A stretch of DNA of 64,000 bases from Hyphomicrobiales bacterium (lineage in GTDB: Bacteria; Pseudomonadota; Alphaproteobacteria; Rhizobiales; Rhizobiaceae), in the NCBI GenBank assembly GCA_900467745.1, contig UBQW01000047.1, positions 85,477 through 149,476 of the forward strand, read 5' to 3'. The stretch's first letter is position 1, and each line of letters starts with the position of its first letter. Both the position numbers and the translations under genes were made by a program. Positions 8,553 through 16,996 of this stretch are shown piece by piece. The notes under the pieces were generated by a model. It was not told the DNA's origin and did not search any database. It saw only the letters and a program-made list of their open reading frames with translations.

Positions 8553-9914
8553 ATGACTGACACCAAGAACGAACGATTTGGTATTTCGCGCCGTCATCTG
8601 ATCAAGCGCAGTGCATTGATCGCGGGAACCGGGCTTGCGGCGAGCATAGGCGGCTTCCCGTACATCAATCGACTGGCGGTGCGCGCCCAGGAAGCTCCCT
8701 TGAAGTTCTGGCAGTTCTACGCGCCGGGCGGCCAGGTGGCCAGTCAGGTAGACTGGTTCACCAAGATGATCAGCGACTGGAATGACAGCCACGACCAGAA
8801 GGTCGAACTCGAATACGTTCCGAACGCCGAATATATCAATGGCCCGAAGCTCGCGACGTCCTTCGCTTCAGGCGAAGGGCCGGACATCTTTCTCATCTCG
8901 CCTGGCGACTTTCTGCGCTACTACAATGGCGGCGTCCTTCAGGATCTGACACCCCATATCGACGATGCAACGAAAGCCGATTTCCCGGAAAGCGTAATTG
9001 CCAACCGGATGGTCGACGGCAAGATCTACGGCATCCCCATGGAAGTCGAGCCAATGGCCATGTACTACTCGGTCAAGGCATTTGAGGAAGCCGGGCTTAA
9101 CGAGAATGACGTCCCGAAAACCTGGGACGAACTGCTCGAAGTCGCCAAGAAGCTGACGACGCCCAATCGGTACGGCGTGCTGTTTGAGACACAGCCGGGC
9201 TACTACCAGAATTTCACGTGGTATCCCTTCCTTTGGCAAGGCGGCGGCGAGTTCCAGGGAAAGGATGGCAAGAGCGCGTTTGACTCTCCTGCGACCGTAC
9301 AGGCGCTGAAGTTCTGGCAAGATGCCGTCAAGAGTGGTGCTGCACCACGCCAGGTCCTTGGAAACGGCGCAAACGACACTGTTGCCAATCTTGCGGCCGG
9401 CTACTGCGCCATTCAAAACGTCGGCATCTGGGGCATCTCTCAGCTCGCCGGAAATGCCAAGGACTTCGAGTATGGCGTCTTCAAGCTACCAACGCCTGCA
9501 AACGGTAAATATGTGACCGTCGGGGGTGGCTGGGCCTTTGTTGCCAATGCCAAGAGCAAGAACCCCGATGCGGCTGCGCAGTTCTGCGCCTGGGCATTGG
9601 CATCGATGGACAAGGGATCGGTTCAGCGTGTCGCCGACTGGTGCACAAAGGCAAAGTCCGACATGCCGCCGCGCAACAGCGCATTGAAGGCCGGTGGCGA
9701 TGCCTTTGAGAGAGGCAATATCGGGATCTTCGCCAAGAATATCCACCCCGGTACGCGAGCAGAACCACGCGTTCCGCCGGAAGTCTACAAGATCATCTCC
9801 GACGCTATCCAGCAGACCCAGCTTGGCGGTGCGGATCCGCAACAAACGGCAACGGCTGCATCCCAGCAACTCGACGCCTTCCTTGCGTCTTACAGCGGCG
9901 CCCCGATCCTCTAG
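8553..9914 (+). CDS. Tat-exported sugar ABC transporter substrate-binding protein
   Basis: A 453-aa family-1 extracellular solute-binding protein. The N-terminus carries a twin-arginine signal, ISRRHLIKRS, followed by a hydrophobic stretch and cleavage near residue 45-50. The mature part has the carbohydrate-binding signatures FASGEGPDIFLISPGDFLRY and GKIYGIPMEVEPMAMYYS, typical of UgpB/MalE-like proteins. AGGAT lies before ATG 8553. It is followed by two permease genes and GH172, so the ligand is probably a glycoside or oligosaccharide. Tat export of a binding protein is common in rhizobia. Confidence 0.92.
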   Translation: MTDTKNERFGISRRHLIKRSALIAGTGLAASIGGFPYINRLAVRAQEAPLKFWQFYAPGGQVASQVDWFTKMISDWNDSHDQKVELEYVPNAEYINGPKLATSFASGEGPDIFLISPGDFLRYYNGGVLQDLTPHIDDATKADFPESVIANRMVDGKIYGIPMEVEPMAMYYSVKAFEEAGLNENDVPKTWDELLEVAKKLTTPNRYGVLFETQPGYYQNFTWYPFLWQGGGEFQGKDGKSAFDSPATVQALKFWQDAVKSGAAPRQVLGNGANDTVANLAAGYCAIQNVGIWGISQLAGNAKDFEYGVFKLPTPANGKYVTVGGGWAFVANAKSKNPDAAAQFCAWALASMDKGSVQRVADWCTKAKSDMPPRNSALKAGGDAFERGNIGIFAKNIHPGTRAEPRVPPEVYKIISDAIQQTQLGGADPQQTATAASQQLDAFLASYSGAPIL

Positions 9915-9977
9915 TCGAAAGGCAACCGCCGTACGTCTGCAAAACGTGCGGCGGTCAATCGAGAGGACATTCAAGAG

Positions 9978-10925
9978 ATGTCAATTATGGATATAGGCAC
10001 CAGGACAAACCAGCGCCGGCCCAAGGCGCATAAAGGCTTGTCGGCCAAGCACCGGGAATGGATCGCTGGGTATCTCTTCGTCGCCCCTGACGCGATCGGG
10101 TTGCTCGTGTTTCTCGGTCTGCCGATGGCTTTATCGTTGTTTCTCGCGCTTTATGAGGTCAACGGCTTTGGCGGTTATCGCTTCGTGGGCATGGCCAACT
10201 TTGTGCGAATGGCCCATGATCCGCTATTCTGGTCGTCTGCGCGGGTCACAGCGCTTTATGCGGCAATCCTGGTGCCTCTTCTTTATGGATGCGGTCTCGG
10301 ACTTGCACTTCTGGTGCAAAAGACCAATCGCTTCAATGCTGTCATGCGCTCGATGTTCTTTGCCCCGCACATGGTGAGCCTTGTCGTCGTGGCGCTCGTC
10401 TGGCAATTCATGGTGGTCGACAAGATCGGCGTCATCAACAAGGTTACGCCTTTCCTGGGGATCGGCGGCATTTCCTTTCTCGGCGATCCGCAATTTGCTC
10501 TGCTGACCGTCGTTTTCGTCAGCCTGTGGTTCCTCATGGGCTTTTACATGCTGATCTTTCTCGGCGGCCTCCAGGATATACCGCGGGAATATTACGAGGC
10601 CGCCACTATCGACGGCGCAGGTCCGGTTGCCTGCTTCTGGTACATCACGCTCCCGCTTTTGAAGCCAACGAGCTTCTTCGTGATTATGGTATCGATGGTT
10701 GCGGCAGTCGCCGGTTCCCAAGCCTTCGATATCATCTACGTCATGACCAAAGGCGGGCCGGCCAACTCGACGTCTGTTCTGATTGTCTACATCTATCAAC
10801 AGGCCTTTGCGTTCGGCGCATTCGGATACGCGGCTGCAATGTCATCGATCCTGGTGGTCGTTTTGATGCTTGTGACCGCAATCTTCTTCGTCATGACGAA
10901 AGGAGGCCGTTTCGACCATGACTAG
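9978..10925 (+). CDS. Sugar ABC transporter permease, MalF/UgpA type
   Basis: A 315-aa inner-membrane permease with about six hydrophobic segments and the ATPase-contacting EAA loop EYYEAATIDGAGPVACFWYITLPLLKP near residues 210-235. The basic N-terminus (RRPKAHKGLSAKHREW) precedes the first helix. The stop overlaps the start of the next permease by 8 nt, so the two are coupled. No ATPase gene follows; the operon must use an ATPase made elsewhere, for example the UgpC/MsmK-like one at 46168-47265. Confidence 0.9.
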   Translation: MSIMDIGTRTNQRRPKAHKGLSAKHREWIAGYLFVAPDAIGLLVFLGLPMALSLFLALYEVNGFGGYRFVGMANFVRMAHDPLFWSSARVTALYAAILVPLLYGCGLGLALLVQKTNRFNAVMRSMFFAPHMVSLVVVALVWQFMVVDKIGVINKVTPFLGIGGISFLGDPQFALLTVVFVSLWFLMGFYMLIFLGGLQDIPREYYEAATIDGAGPVACFWYITLPLLKPTSFFVIMVSMVAAVAGSQAFDIIYVMTKGGPANSTSVLIVYIYQQAFAFGAFGYAAAMSSILVVVLMLVTAIFFVMTKGGRFDHD

Positions 10926-11766
10926 GCAAAACACCTATTCATACTCCACACGCTCCCAAGTGACGCTGGTGCGCATTGTCTGGATGGCCGTGACCGCGGT
11001 ACTTGCGCTGATGACGCTGTTTCCGCTTCTGTGGATGGTGTCGATTGCTTTCAAGACGCCGGCTGAATCCTTCTCCGCAAATCTCATCCCGTCACAGCCG
11101 ACATTTGAGAACTTCACCTACGTCCTGACCGGCGTGCCGTTCGTGCGCTACATGCTGAACAGCTTCTTTGTCTCTGCGACCGTCACGGTCGTTGCATTGT
11201 TCTTTCACACGATGGCCGGTTACGCGCTTGCCCGATTGCGCTTCCCCGGCCGCGAACTCATATTCCTCGCAATTTTCTCAACCTTCCTGGTGTCGCTACC
11301 CGTCATCATCGTGCCCTTGTTCGTCATTGTGAGGGCGATGGGCATGTTGAACACCTATGCCGGACTGATCATTCCGGCAATCTTCAACGCCTTCGGGATC
11401 TTCCTGCTGAGACAGTACTACCTTTCGCTGCCACGCGAGATCGAGGAAGCCGCCGTCGTCGATGGAGCCGGTTACTGGCGCATATATTGGAGCATCATTC
11501 TGCCACTCAGCCGTCCCATTATGTCGGCTTTAGCGATCCTGTTTTTCCTGGCGAACTGGAACGCATTCCTGTGGCCGTTGACGATCGCCTCCAAGCCCGA
11601 TCTTTGGGTGGTTCAGGTGGGGATTGCAAATTTCAAGAGCCAGTATTCCGCGTCGTGGAACTACATGATGGCGGCATCAACCATCGTGGCGATCCCCACT
11701 CTCGTCCTCTTCGTCATCTTCCAGCGACAGATCATGGATTCGCTGAAGACGAGCGGCCTCAAATAG
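10918..11766 (+). CDS. Sugar ABC transporter permease, MalG/UgpE type
   Basis: A 282-aa permease partner of the preceding gene, with six predicted membrane helices and the EAA motif EIEEAAVVDGAGYWRIYWSIILPLSRP near residues 178-204. The N-terminal helix carries LFPLLWMVSIAFKTPAE, characteristic of MalG-type subunits. It overlaps the upstream permease by 8 nt. Together they form the channel for the sugar delivered by the Tat-exported binding protein. Confidence 0.9.
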   Translation: MTRQNTYSYSTRSQVTLVRIVWMAVTAVLALMTLFPLLWMVSIAFKTPAESFSANLIPSQPTFENFTYVLTGVPFVRYMLNSFFVSATVTVVALFFHTMAGYALARLRFPGRELIFLAIFSTFLVSLPVIIVPLFVIVRAMGMLNTYAGLIIPAIFNAFGIFLLRQYYLSLPREIEEAAVVDGAGYWRIYWSIILPLSRPIMSALAILFFLANWNAFLWPLTIASKPDLWVVQVGIANFKSQYSASWNYMMAASTIVAIPTLVLFVIFQRQIMDSLKTSGLK

Positions 11767-11792
11767 CTTTCCCATTCCAAGAGGAGATTTCA

Positions 11793-12992
11793 ATGACCCA
11801 AGCCGGCATCTCGCCGCTCCGCGGCCTCGCCAAGCTGAGAACATCCAAGACACGCCGTTTTTCGAGCTACGATCGAACGGGAGGAAACGACGATCGGCTG
11901 CACATCGAGCCCGGAAAGACAGTGGTGATCGGCGAACACGACGGCGCAGGTATCGTCACACATATCTGGGCAACGCTTGCCTGCGAAAGCGAGAGCTTCC
12001 TGCGCAAGATCGTATTGCGCGCTTATTGGGACGGAGAAGCGAACCCCAGTATCGAGGCGCCAATCGGTGATTTCTTTGGCATGGGGCATGGGCGGACGGC
12101 CAATTATGCCAGCCTGCCGATGCAGGCGAGCCCCGAGGATGGCAAGGCGTTCAACTGCTATTTCCCGATGCCCTTTTCCAGCCACATGAAGTTCACCATC
12201 ACCAACGAAGCCGAGGATGATCTTCTCTTCTACTATTACATCGACCTGGAACTTCATGACCAACTGGAAGACGGGTTCGGCCGCTTCCATGCCCAGTATC
12301 GCCAGGCTCGACCCGAGGGCGAAAGCGAGAGCGGTCTGACCAACGAGCAGTTTCTGTTCGGCGGAGAGACCACCGATGGTTCGGGGAACTACACCATTCT
12401 CGACGCAGAAGGCCAAGGGCACTACGTCGGTGTTCTGTTCAGCGTATATTCCCGTCGCCGTGCCGATGTCTGGGATTGGTATGGCGAAGGAGACGATATG
12501 ATCTTCATTGACGGCGAGCCGGGGATGGCTGTACCTGACACCATCAGAAAGCCAGATCCGCGGATCGGGCCGAAGGCTACGCTGATTGCGCCCCGCGATG
12601 TCAGTTCTCAAGGTGCCAACGACGCCTGGCCGCCGACACTTCATGGAACCGGAACCGAGGATTATTTCAACACTGCCTGGTGCCCGACGCAGGAATACAG
12701 CGCTCCCTATCACGGCATCATTGCCGCTGGCGGACCCAACTGGACAGAGCCTGTGTCGCTATATCGCTGGCACATCGAAGATCCGGCGATCTTTCAAAAG
12801 CAGATCCGCGTGACGATCGAACACGGTCATGCCAACCGGCGCTCGGATGACATTTCTTCCGTGGCTTTCTGGTATCAATCCGAGCCGCATAAACCGTTCG
12901 AGACGCTACCTTCTGCTGCAGATCGCGTACCGACTTTTCGCCGCCCCTATCAGAATTGGGCCGAGGCAGCGAGGAAAGCCAAATCAGACTAG
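11793..12992 (+). CDS. GH172 (DUF2961) glycoside hydrolase
   Basis: A 399-aa protein of the DUF2961 family, now GH172, whose characterised members cleave alpha-D-fructofuranosides or D-arabinofuranosides. Features seen: SSYDRTGGNDD near the N-terminus, ITHIW-like VTHIWATL, PIGDFFGMGHG, YYYIDLELHD, and LHGTGTEDYFNTAW toward the C-terminus, which supplies acidic residues of the kind used in catalysis. There is no signal peptide, so it works in the cytoplasm on the imported sugar. The start at 11793 has GAGGAG upstream; an upstream in-frame extension would run through the permease gene. It closes the LacI-controlled operon. Confidence 0.85.
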   Translation: MTQAGISPLRGLAKLRTSKTRRFSSYDRTGGNDDRLHIEPGKTVVIGEHDGAGIVTHIWATLACESESFLRKIVLRAYWDGEANPSIEAPIGDFFGMGHGRTANYASLPMQASPEDGKAFNCYFPMPFSSHMKFTITNEAEDDLLFYYYIDLELHDQLEDGFGRFHAQYRQARPEGESESGLTNEQFLFGGETTDGSGNYTILDAEGQGHYVGVLFSVYSRRRADVWDWYGEGDDMIFIDGEPGMAVPDTIRKPDPRIGPKATLIAPRDVSSQGANDAWPPTLHGTGTEDYFNTAWCPTQEYSAPYHGIIAAGGPNWTEPVSLYRWHIEDPAIFQKQIRVTIEHGHANRRSDDISSVAFWYQSEPHKPFETLPSAADRVPTFRRPYQNWAEAARKAKSD

Positions 12993-13496
12993 GGTGGCTT
13001 GGCAACGATCGCTATCTCTATCTTGAATGCGGGATATCAGCGCTCGGCACTTGGGTTTGCGCCGCGCGCTCGACTTCTCGAATGTGCTGTCACACATTCG
13101 AATGCCAAAGCTCTGACGGGGATCGGATCGAGCAAATGCCGATCCCAGGCTTCGCTGTCTGGGGCGACCCTACGGCGAGGTCTTCACACAGCCTCGTGGG
13201 AGACTTAGGGAGCGCCAACGGCTTGAGTGTTCATCGCAGGTAATCTTGACGTCTGCGAGATCGATTTGATCGATCCGGCGATCGCTCGCGCTGCCCTCCC
13301 CTGCCCGGCCCTAGGCTCTCGGACGTGGCCTTGCCATCAACTCTCCGCACAATCCGGCCCACGCAATCGTTCGTCAGGACGCCGAAGAAAATTATTAGGA
13401 CAGCTGCAGTGATCCTAAGCAACCTCCACTTCCATCCGACGTTATCGGCATAGAAGGCCGGCCGGCTGGCTGCGCCCGTCTATGGTGGAGGATGCG
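12993..13496. other. Gene-poor interval with a 9-bp inverted repeat
   Basis: No coding region is convincing here. The clearest structure is TCGAATGTG (13078-13086), a 6-nt spacer, and CACATTCGA (13093-13101), a perfect 9-bp inverted repeat about 86 bp after the GH172 stop. There is no T-tract, so it is either a non-canonical terminator or a protein-binding site. Confidence 0.4.
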
Positions 13497-13751
13497 ATGA
13501 AGAATATTAGTGACTGGCTCGATGAGAATGTGAATGACGAGGTAAACCTCGGCGACGGCGCGGACGTCGCACAACAGGCCGACTTCCTGAGAGCCGAGGC
13601 TGAAGCTGCAGGCTACTCTGCTGACGAGCTCAACCGTGCATGTGGCGGCGACATTGCAGAATACATCAGAAACCGGAGAGCAGATGCCGGCGACGGCAAA
13701 ATAGCGGGCGACGTGTCCCCGATCCTGACTCCCGGCTTCAACCAGCAGTGA
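13497..13751 (+). CDS. Small DUF768-like protein
   Basis: An 84-aa acidic protein starting MKNISDWLDENVNDEVNLGD, with AEAAGYSADELNRACGGDIAEYI in the middle. The pattern of an N-terminal WLDENV helix, a central AEAEAAG helix and a following ELN/ELEE helix resembles the DUF768 small proteins of Rhizobium and Mesorhizobium; no function is known for them. GGTGGAGG lies 5 nt before ATG 13497, which decides the start over the in-frame ATG 15 nt upstream. The C-terminal 20 residues look disordered. Confidence 0.6.
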   Translation: MKNISDWLDENVNDEVNLGDGADVAQQADFLRAEAEAAGYSADELNRACGGDIAEYIRNRRADAGDGKIAGDVSPILTPGFNQQ

Positions 13752-13885
13752 CCTGAAGCATATCGGCACTCGGCCATCCATGCACACGGTTGATCATCGA
13801 CAAGGCGGACCGAATGAGTGCCTCGCACACTTTTCGGTCCACCTTCTTTCGGTCCACCCTTGAGGCCGCGACATTCCGACGGCGA

Positions 13886-14653
13886 TCATGCAGCTAGAAA
13901 GCGGTTGAGATATTGAAAGCCGCGCTTGGCGAAGTCGGCAGGCTCCCTTGGATTATCATGCTCAACAACAAGCGTCTTCGCGCCATAACGTATCGCCTCC
14001 TTCCAGAGGCTCGGCCAAATCAATATTCCGGATCCGACGTCGGCCCAACCGTCCTGATCGACATTTTCTCCTTCAGGAGCCCTGTCCTTTACGTGCGCGG
14101 AGGCAAGCAGGGCTTGATACCGTCTAAGCCACTGCGAGGGGCCTGCGCCCGCGCTGTGGATCCAGCCGATATCGGCTTGCCAGAGCAGTCGGCTACCTCG
14201 AGCCGCTTCGAAAAGAACGTCTACACCGCAGCGCATGCCGGGCTTTGCGACGAGCCCCTCCGATTTATTGTGATAACCGAATGAAATCCCGTGCTCGCCA
14301 AGCGTTTCGGCGACAGCGGCAAGATCGGTGCCCAGCTTTCGCCATGCGACTTCACCCTGAGCGTTGAAAGTGCGCCAAGGATGAGGTGAGAATACGGTCT
14401 TGACGCCGCATTCATCGCACACGTCCATGAACTCCTGCCGCCTGGTGCGAAGCGCTTCAAGAGAGATATGGGCTGTCGGGGCCCGAAGCCCGTATCGCCG
14501 TAGCCCCTCGATCAATGTCGTCTTATCTTGCAGATGGTTCTCGAGAGGCTCGACGAACTGAAAACCGGCAGATGCTGCCGCCTGCAGCTGCGCATCGAGC
14601 GGGCCAAGGCCCCTCATTGAGAACAGCTGCAAGGATAGCTTCAGATCGGTCAC
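13886..14653 (-). CDS. Sugar phosphate isomerase/epimerase-like TIM-barrel protein
   Basis: A 255-aa protein of the AP-endonuclease-2/xylose-isomerase-like fold. Visible elements: N-terminal LKLSLQLFSMRGLG, AASAGFQFVEPLENH, FGYHNKSEGL, LLWQADIGWIHSAG, SAHVKDRAPEGEN and the C-terminal TLVVEHDNPREPADFAKRGFQYL, giving the His/Glu/Asp metal ligands of the family (Glu near 36, His and Asp in HNK, DIGW and HVKD, Glu in VEHDN). The substrate is probably a sugar or inositol derivative. It stands alone and convergent to the DUF768-like gene; no operon partner is visible. Confidence 0.82.
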   Translation of the reverse strand: MTDLKLSLQLFSMRGLGPLDAQLQAAASAGFQFVEPLENHLQDKTTLIEGLRRYGLRAPTAHISLEALRTRRQEFMDVCDECGVKTVFSPHPWRTFNAQGEVAWRKLGTDLAAVAETLGEHGISFGYHNKSEGLVAKPGMRCGVDVLFEAARGSRLLWQADIGWIHSAGAGPSQWLRRYQALLASAHVKDRAPEGENVDQDGWADVGSGILIWPSLWKEAIRYGAKTLVVEHDNPREPADFAKRGFQYLNRFLAA

Positions 14654-14831
14654 TGAGGCCTCAGTGCTTTCTGCACAGGTCTTTTGTGCTTCGCGCGCAA
14701 TGCCTGGTCAGCGCGTAGGACTATTGGAACGTTGCGTCCGCGTTAGACCGGCTGCCGGCGGGCATTCTGCCAGTTGCAGTCATGTTCGTGGTTTCCGCGG
14801 TCGTGTCGGGGACGAAGGTAAGGAGCGAATT

Positions 14832-15296
14832 CTATAACTCGTTCCCGACGAATTTTCCGTGAAACTGTTCCCTGAAGGACTTTGCCTGCTTCTTGTCCGG
14901 AACGGTGACGATCACAAAGCGGCGGCCATTGTCGGCAGTTTCCTGATGCGCCAAGTCGATCATCCAGACAGTCTTGGCAGACCCTCCTGTGATTTCGATC
15001 AGCTTTTGCATCACGGGGTCTTCATCGGCGTCAACCGCAAAGGACAACTCGTATGCAAACGTTTCCTGGCTCGGACCTCCTCGAAGCTGCTCGCGAAACC
15101 AGTCCCACAGGTTCTGAAAATCGACCGGAAACGGCGACAGGTCCATGTTCAAGTGGACAACATCCCGCGCGAAGATGACCTCACCGTCAAAGAAGGCATG
15201 CATTCCAAGGAAGTATTCCGGGAGGTCCATGTGGGAGGAAAGAGCGTCGCGCAAGGTTTTAAGATTTGATGATGTTTGAAACATGCAGGTCTCCAT
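14832..15296 (-). CDS. Conserved-looking hypothetical protein
   Basis: A 154-aa soluble protein I do not recognise. It begins METCMFQTSSNLKTLRDALSS; MFQT four codons in is an alternative start. There is no signal peptide or membrane segment. The central part FFDGEVIFARDVVHLNMDLSPF and the C-terminal RRFVIVTVPDKKQAKSFREQF suggest an alpha/beta fold, with several acidic and aromatic residues. It lies upstream of no obvious partner; the GNAT gene 118 bp further is on the same strand. Confidence 0.6.
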   Translation of the reverse strand: METCMFQTSSNLKTLRDALSSHMDLPEYFLGMHAFFDGEVIFARDVVHLNMDLSPFPVDFQNLWDWFREQLRGGPSQETFAYELSFAVDADEDPVMQKLIEITGGSAKTVWMIDLAHQETADNGRRFVIVTVPDKKQAKSFREQFHGKFVGNEL

Positions 15297-15413
15297 ATGG
15301 AGTCGCTAATATAGGACGCGCTCTCAACTCTGCCACTACCCCAGGCGATCGATGGGCTTCGCATGATGGCAAGGTTCACATTGAGATCGACATTCAGCGA
15401 AATGCCAGCGACC

Positions 15414-15878
15414 TCAAACGGTTGCCGACCAGAGCTTGCAGACGGCGGCATCGGTCGTGCGGTATGTCCTGAAGCCCATCCGTTCGTAGTAGGCCTGCGC
15501 AATATGATTGTCCTTGCCGATGAACGCTTCGATCTTTTCAAGTCCTGCTTCGATTGCTGCCGCACGGGTTGCTTCGAAAAGTGTGCGACCGACCCCGCTC
15601 CTGGCTGAATCCGGATCCACATGAGTGCCAATGATCCCCCAGCCGCTCGGCGTGTTGTAGGGGTTCCCGTCCGCCGCAAGGATAAGCGACTGAAACCCGA
15701 GAAGTTTGCCGTTCTCATCCTCGGCAACCGAGCACCGCAGCCCATCGGGATGCCCGATATAATGCGCCCGCACATAGGCGATGTCCGCTCTGGCGGTTCT
15801 CTTTCCGGCTAAAACCAGCTTCTGAAGCATCTGGCTCATTGCCGTAGCATCTTCCTGGACCGCGGATCGTGTTCTCAT
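15414..15878 (-). CDS. GNAT-family N-acetyltransferase
   Basis: A 154-aa acetyltransferase. The acetyl-CoA binding core is IIGTHVDPDSARSGVGRTLFEA (motif A, with the R/Q-x-x-G-x-G/A pattern as ARSGVGRTL), and the C-terminal part YYERMGFRTYRT is the usual Tyr-containing motif B. The acceptor substrate is unknown. The start at 15878 abuts the stop of the upstream gene (TAA then ATG), with GGGAGAGG inside that gene serving as ribosome-binding site, so the two form an operon. Confidence 0.85.
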   Translation of the reverse strand: MRTRSAVQEDATAMSQMLQKLVLAGKRTARADIAYVRAHYIGHPDGLRCSVAEDENGKLLGFQSLILAADGNPYNTPSGWGIIGTHVDPDSARSGVGRTLFEATRAAAIEAGLEKIEAFIGKDNHIAQAYYERMGFRTYRTTDAAVCKLWSATV

Positions 15879-16220
15879 TTACGCCTCTCCCTCCCGACGG
15901 GGGCCCTCGACCAAGGGGCGCCAGCTGATCTCTGTGCCGCTATCAGCAACGATCCACAACGTGTGCACCATATCAGCGGCTTCCAGCAGACCGTCGCGGA
16001 TCTCCTGGATCGTCGCTTGCCCAGTCACAAATGCGAGGTCGTTTAACTGGATGACGGCGTCAAGTTCAGTGCCGTAAACCGGTATCCCGATGATTTCCCG
16101 TAGATCGCGAATAGTCGTGACGGCCCTAAGAAGAAGGTGTTCGCTCTCGTGGGCGTTCAGTCGGTCGACTTCGTTGGCGGCACGCACGAGTTCGGAAACA
16201 AAGGATGGAACGCTGCTCAT
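15879..16220 (-). CDS. Hypothetical protein coupled to the GNAT gene
   Basis: A 113-aa protein beginning MSSVPSFVSELVRAANEVDRLNAHESEHLLLRAV. It is mostly helical with no membrane segment or signal peptide; I do not recognise the family. A longer form from an in-frame GTG at 16298 exists, but the ATG at 16220 gives a product that begins with an amphipathic helix and fits a compact fold. The ribosome-binding site is weak for both. It ends directly at the GNAT start, suggesting linked expression. Confidence 0.5.
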   Translation of the reverse strand: MSSVPSFVSELVRAANEVDRLNAHESEHLLLRAVTTIRDLREIIGIPVYGTELDAVIQLNDLAFVTGQATIQEIRDGLLEAADMVHTLWIVADSGTEISWRPLVEGPRREGEA

Positions 16221-16571
16221 ATGGACAGGGAACCCGATTCCCCAGAGAGGAGCAATGCCTGCCTTCACCCAGGAGCAGATTGGCTTGAACGCCGACACAC
16301 CCTGGCCTGGCGCTCACAAATAAACTCGAAGCATTTCCGTGCGTATCACATGCCGTCGATTGGGATCCGCCGATCCGTCTCCCCCCCGAAAGAGCTCACG
16401 CTCTTGCACAGAAGATCAAGAGATGGAAACACCGCACTGTAATGTATGAGGTTTTCTTCATCGGCAACCGATAAGGCATTCGGGGCGGTCGGTCCCGGCT
16501 ATATGGTTGCGAACGGTTTCGGTAGCGCGAAAAGGCCATGACACCCCGACCTTCTCGCGCCGTCCGCCGAC

Positions 16572-16787
16572 TTACCTCGCGGGCATCGGGATGCATTCTT
16601 TCACGCGGGGCGTCCCGGGCGTCGCTCCCGTCACCTGCTTGACCTGCCCCGCCGGGCAAGTGCCATCGTCGACAAGCACCTTATGGCCCTGCGGAAGAGT
16701 TCCCTTGGCTGGTTCAGATTTCAGGATGGACTGGCAGCAAGGAAGGCCCATCAGGACCAGAAATGCGATCATGTACTTCGACTTCAT
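16572..16787 (-). CDS. Small secreted lipoprotein, DUF6719-like
   Basis: A 71-aa protein with an N-terminal signal MKSKYMIAFLVLMGLPCCQS; the CC/Q after LMGLP resembles a lipobox (LPCC). The mature part has a repeated Cys pattern, GHKVLVDDGTCPAGQVKQVTG and RVKECIPMPAR, like small DUF6719 proteins of rhizobia, whose function is unknown. AGGGGAA precedes ATG 16787, which is why the long upstream extension was dropped. It diverges from the LuxR-type gene. Confidence 0.7.
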   Translation of the reverse strand: MKSKYMIAFLVLMGLPCCQSILKSEPAKGTLPQGHKVLVDDGTCPAGQVKQVTGATPGTPRVKECIPMPAR

Positions 16788-16996
16788 CTGCTTCCCCTTT
16801 TGTTTCGTCGCGCCGCGTAATGGCAACCAACGAAGTCGGCGCCTTAGTGTCTGCATATCCTGCAACCACAACCGCGGCATCCTCCACTTGGAGGAGGAAA
16901 ACCACCGGTTCAGGCCTCTGGCCTCGCCCATTGCAGTACTGGCAACAATTCGCGCATTCTGCGAAAACATCGTCTTACGATGCACCGGGGGATTGC

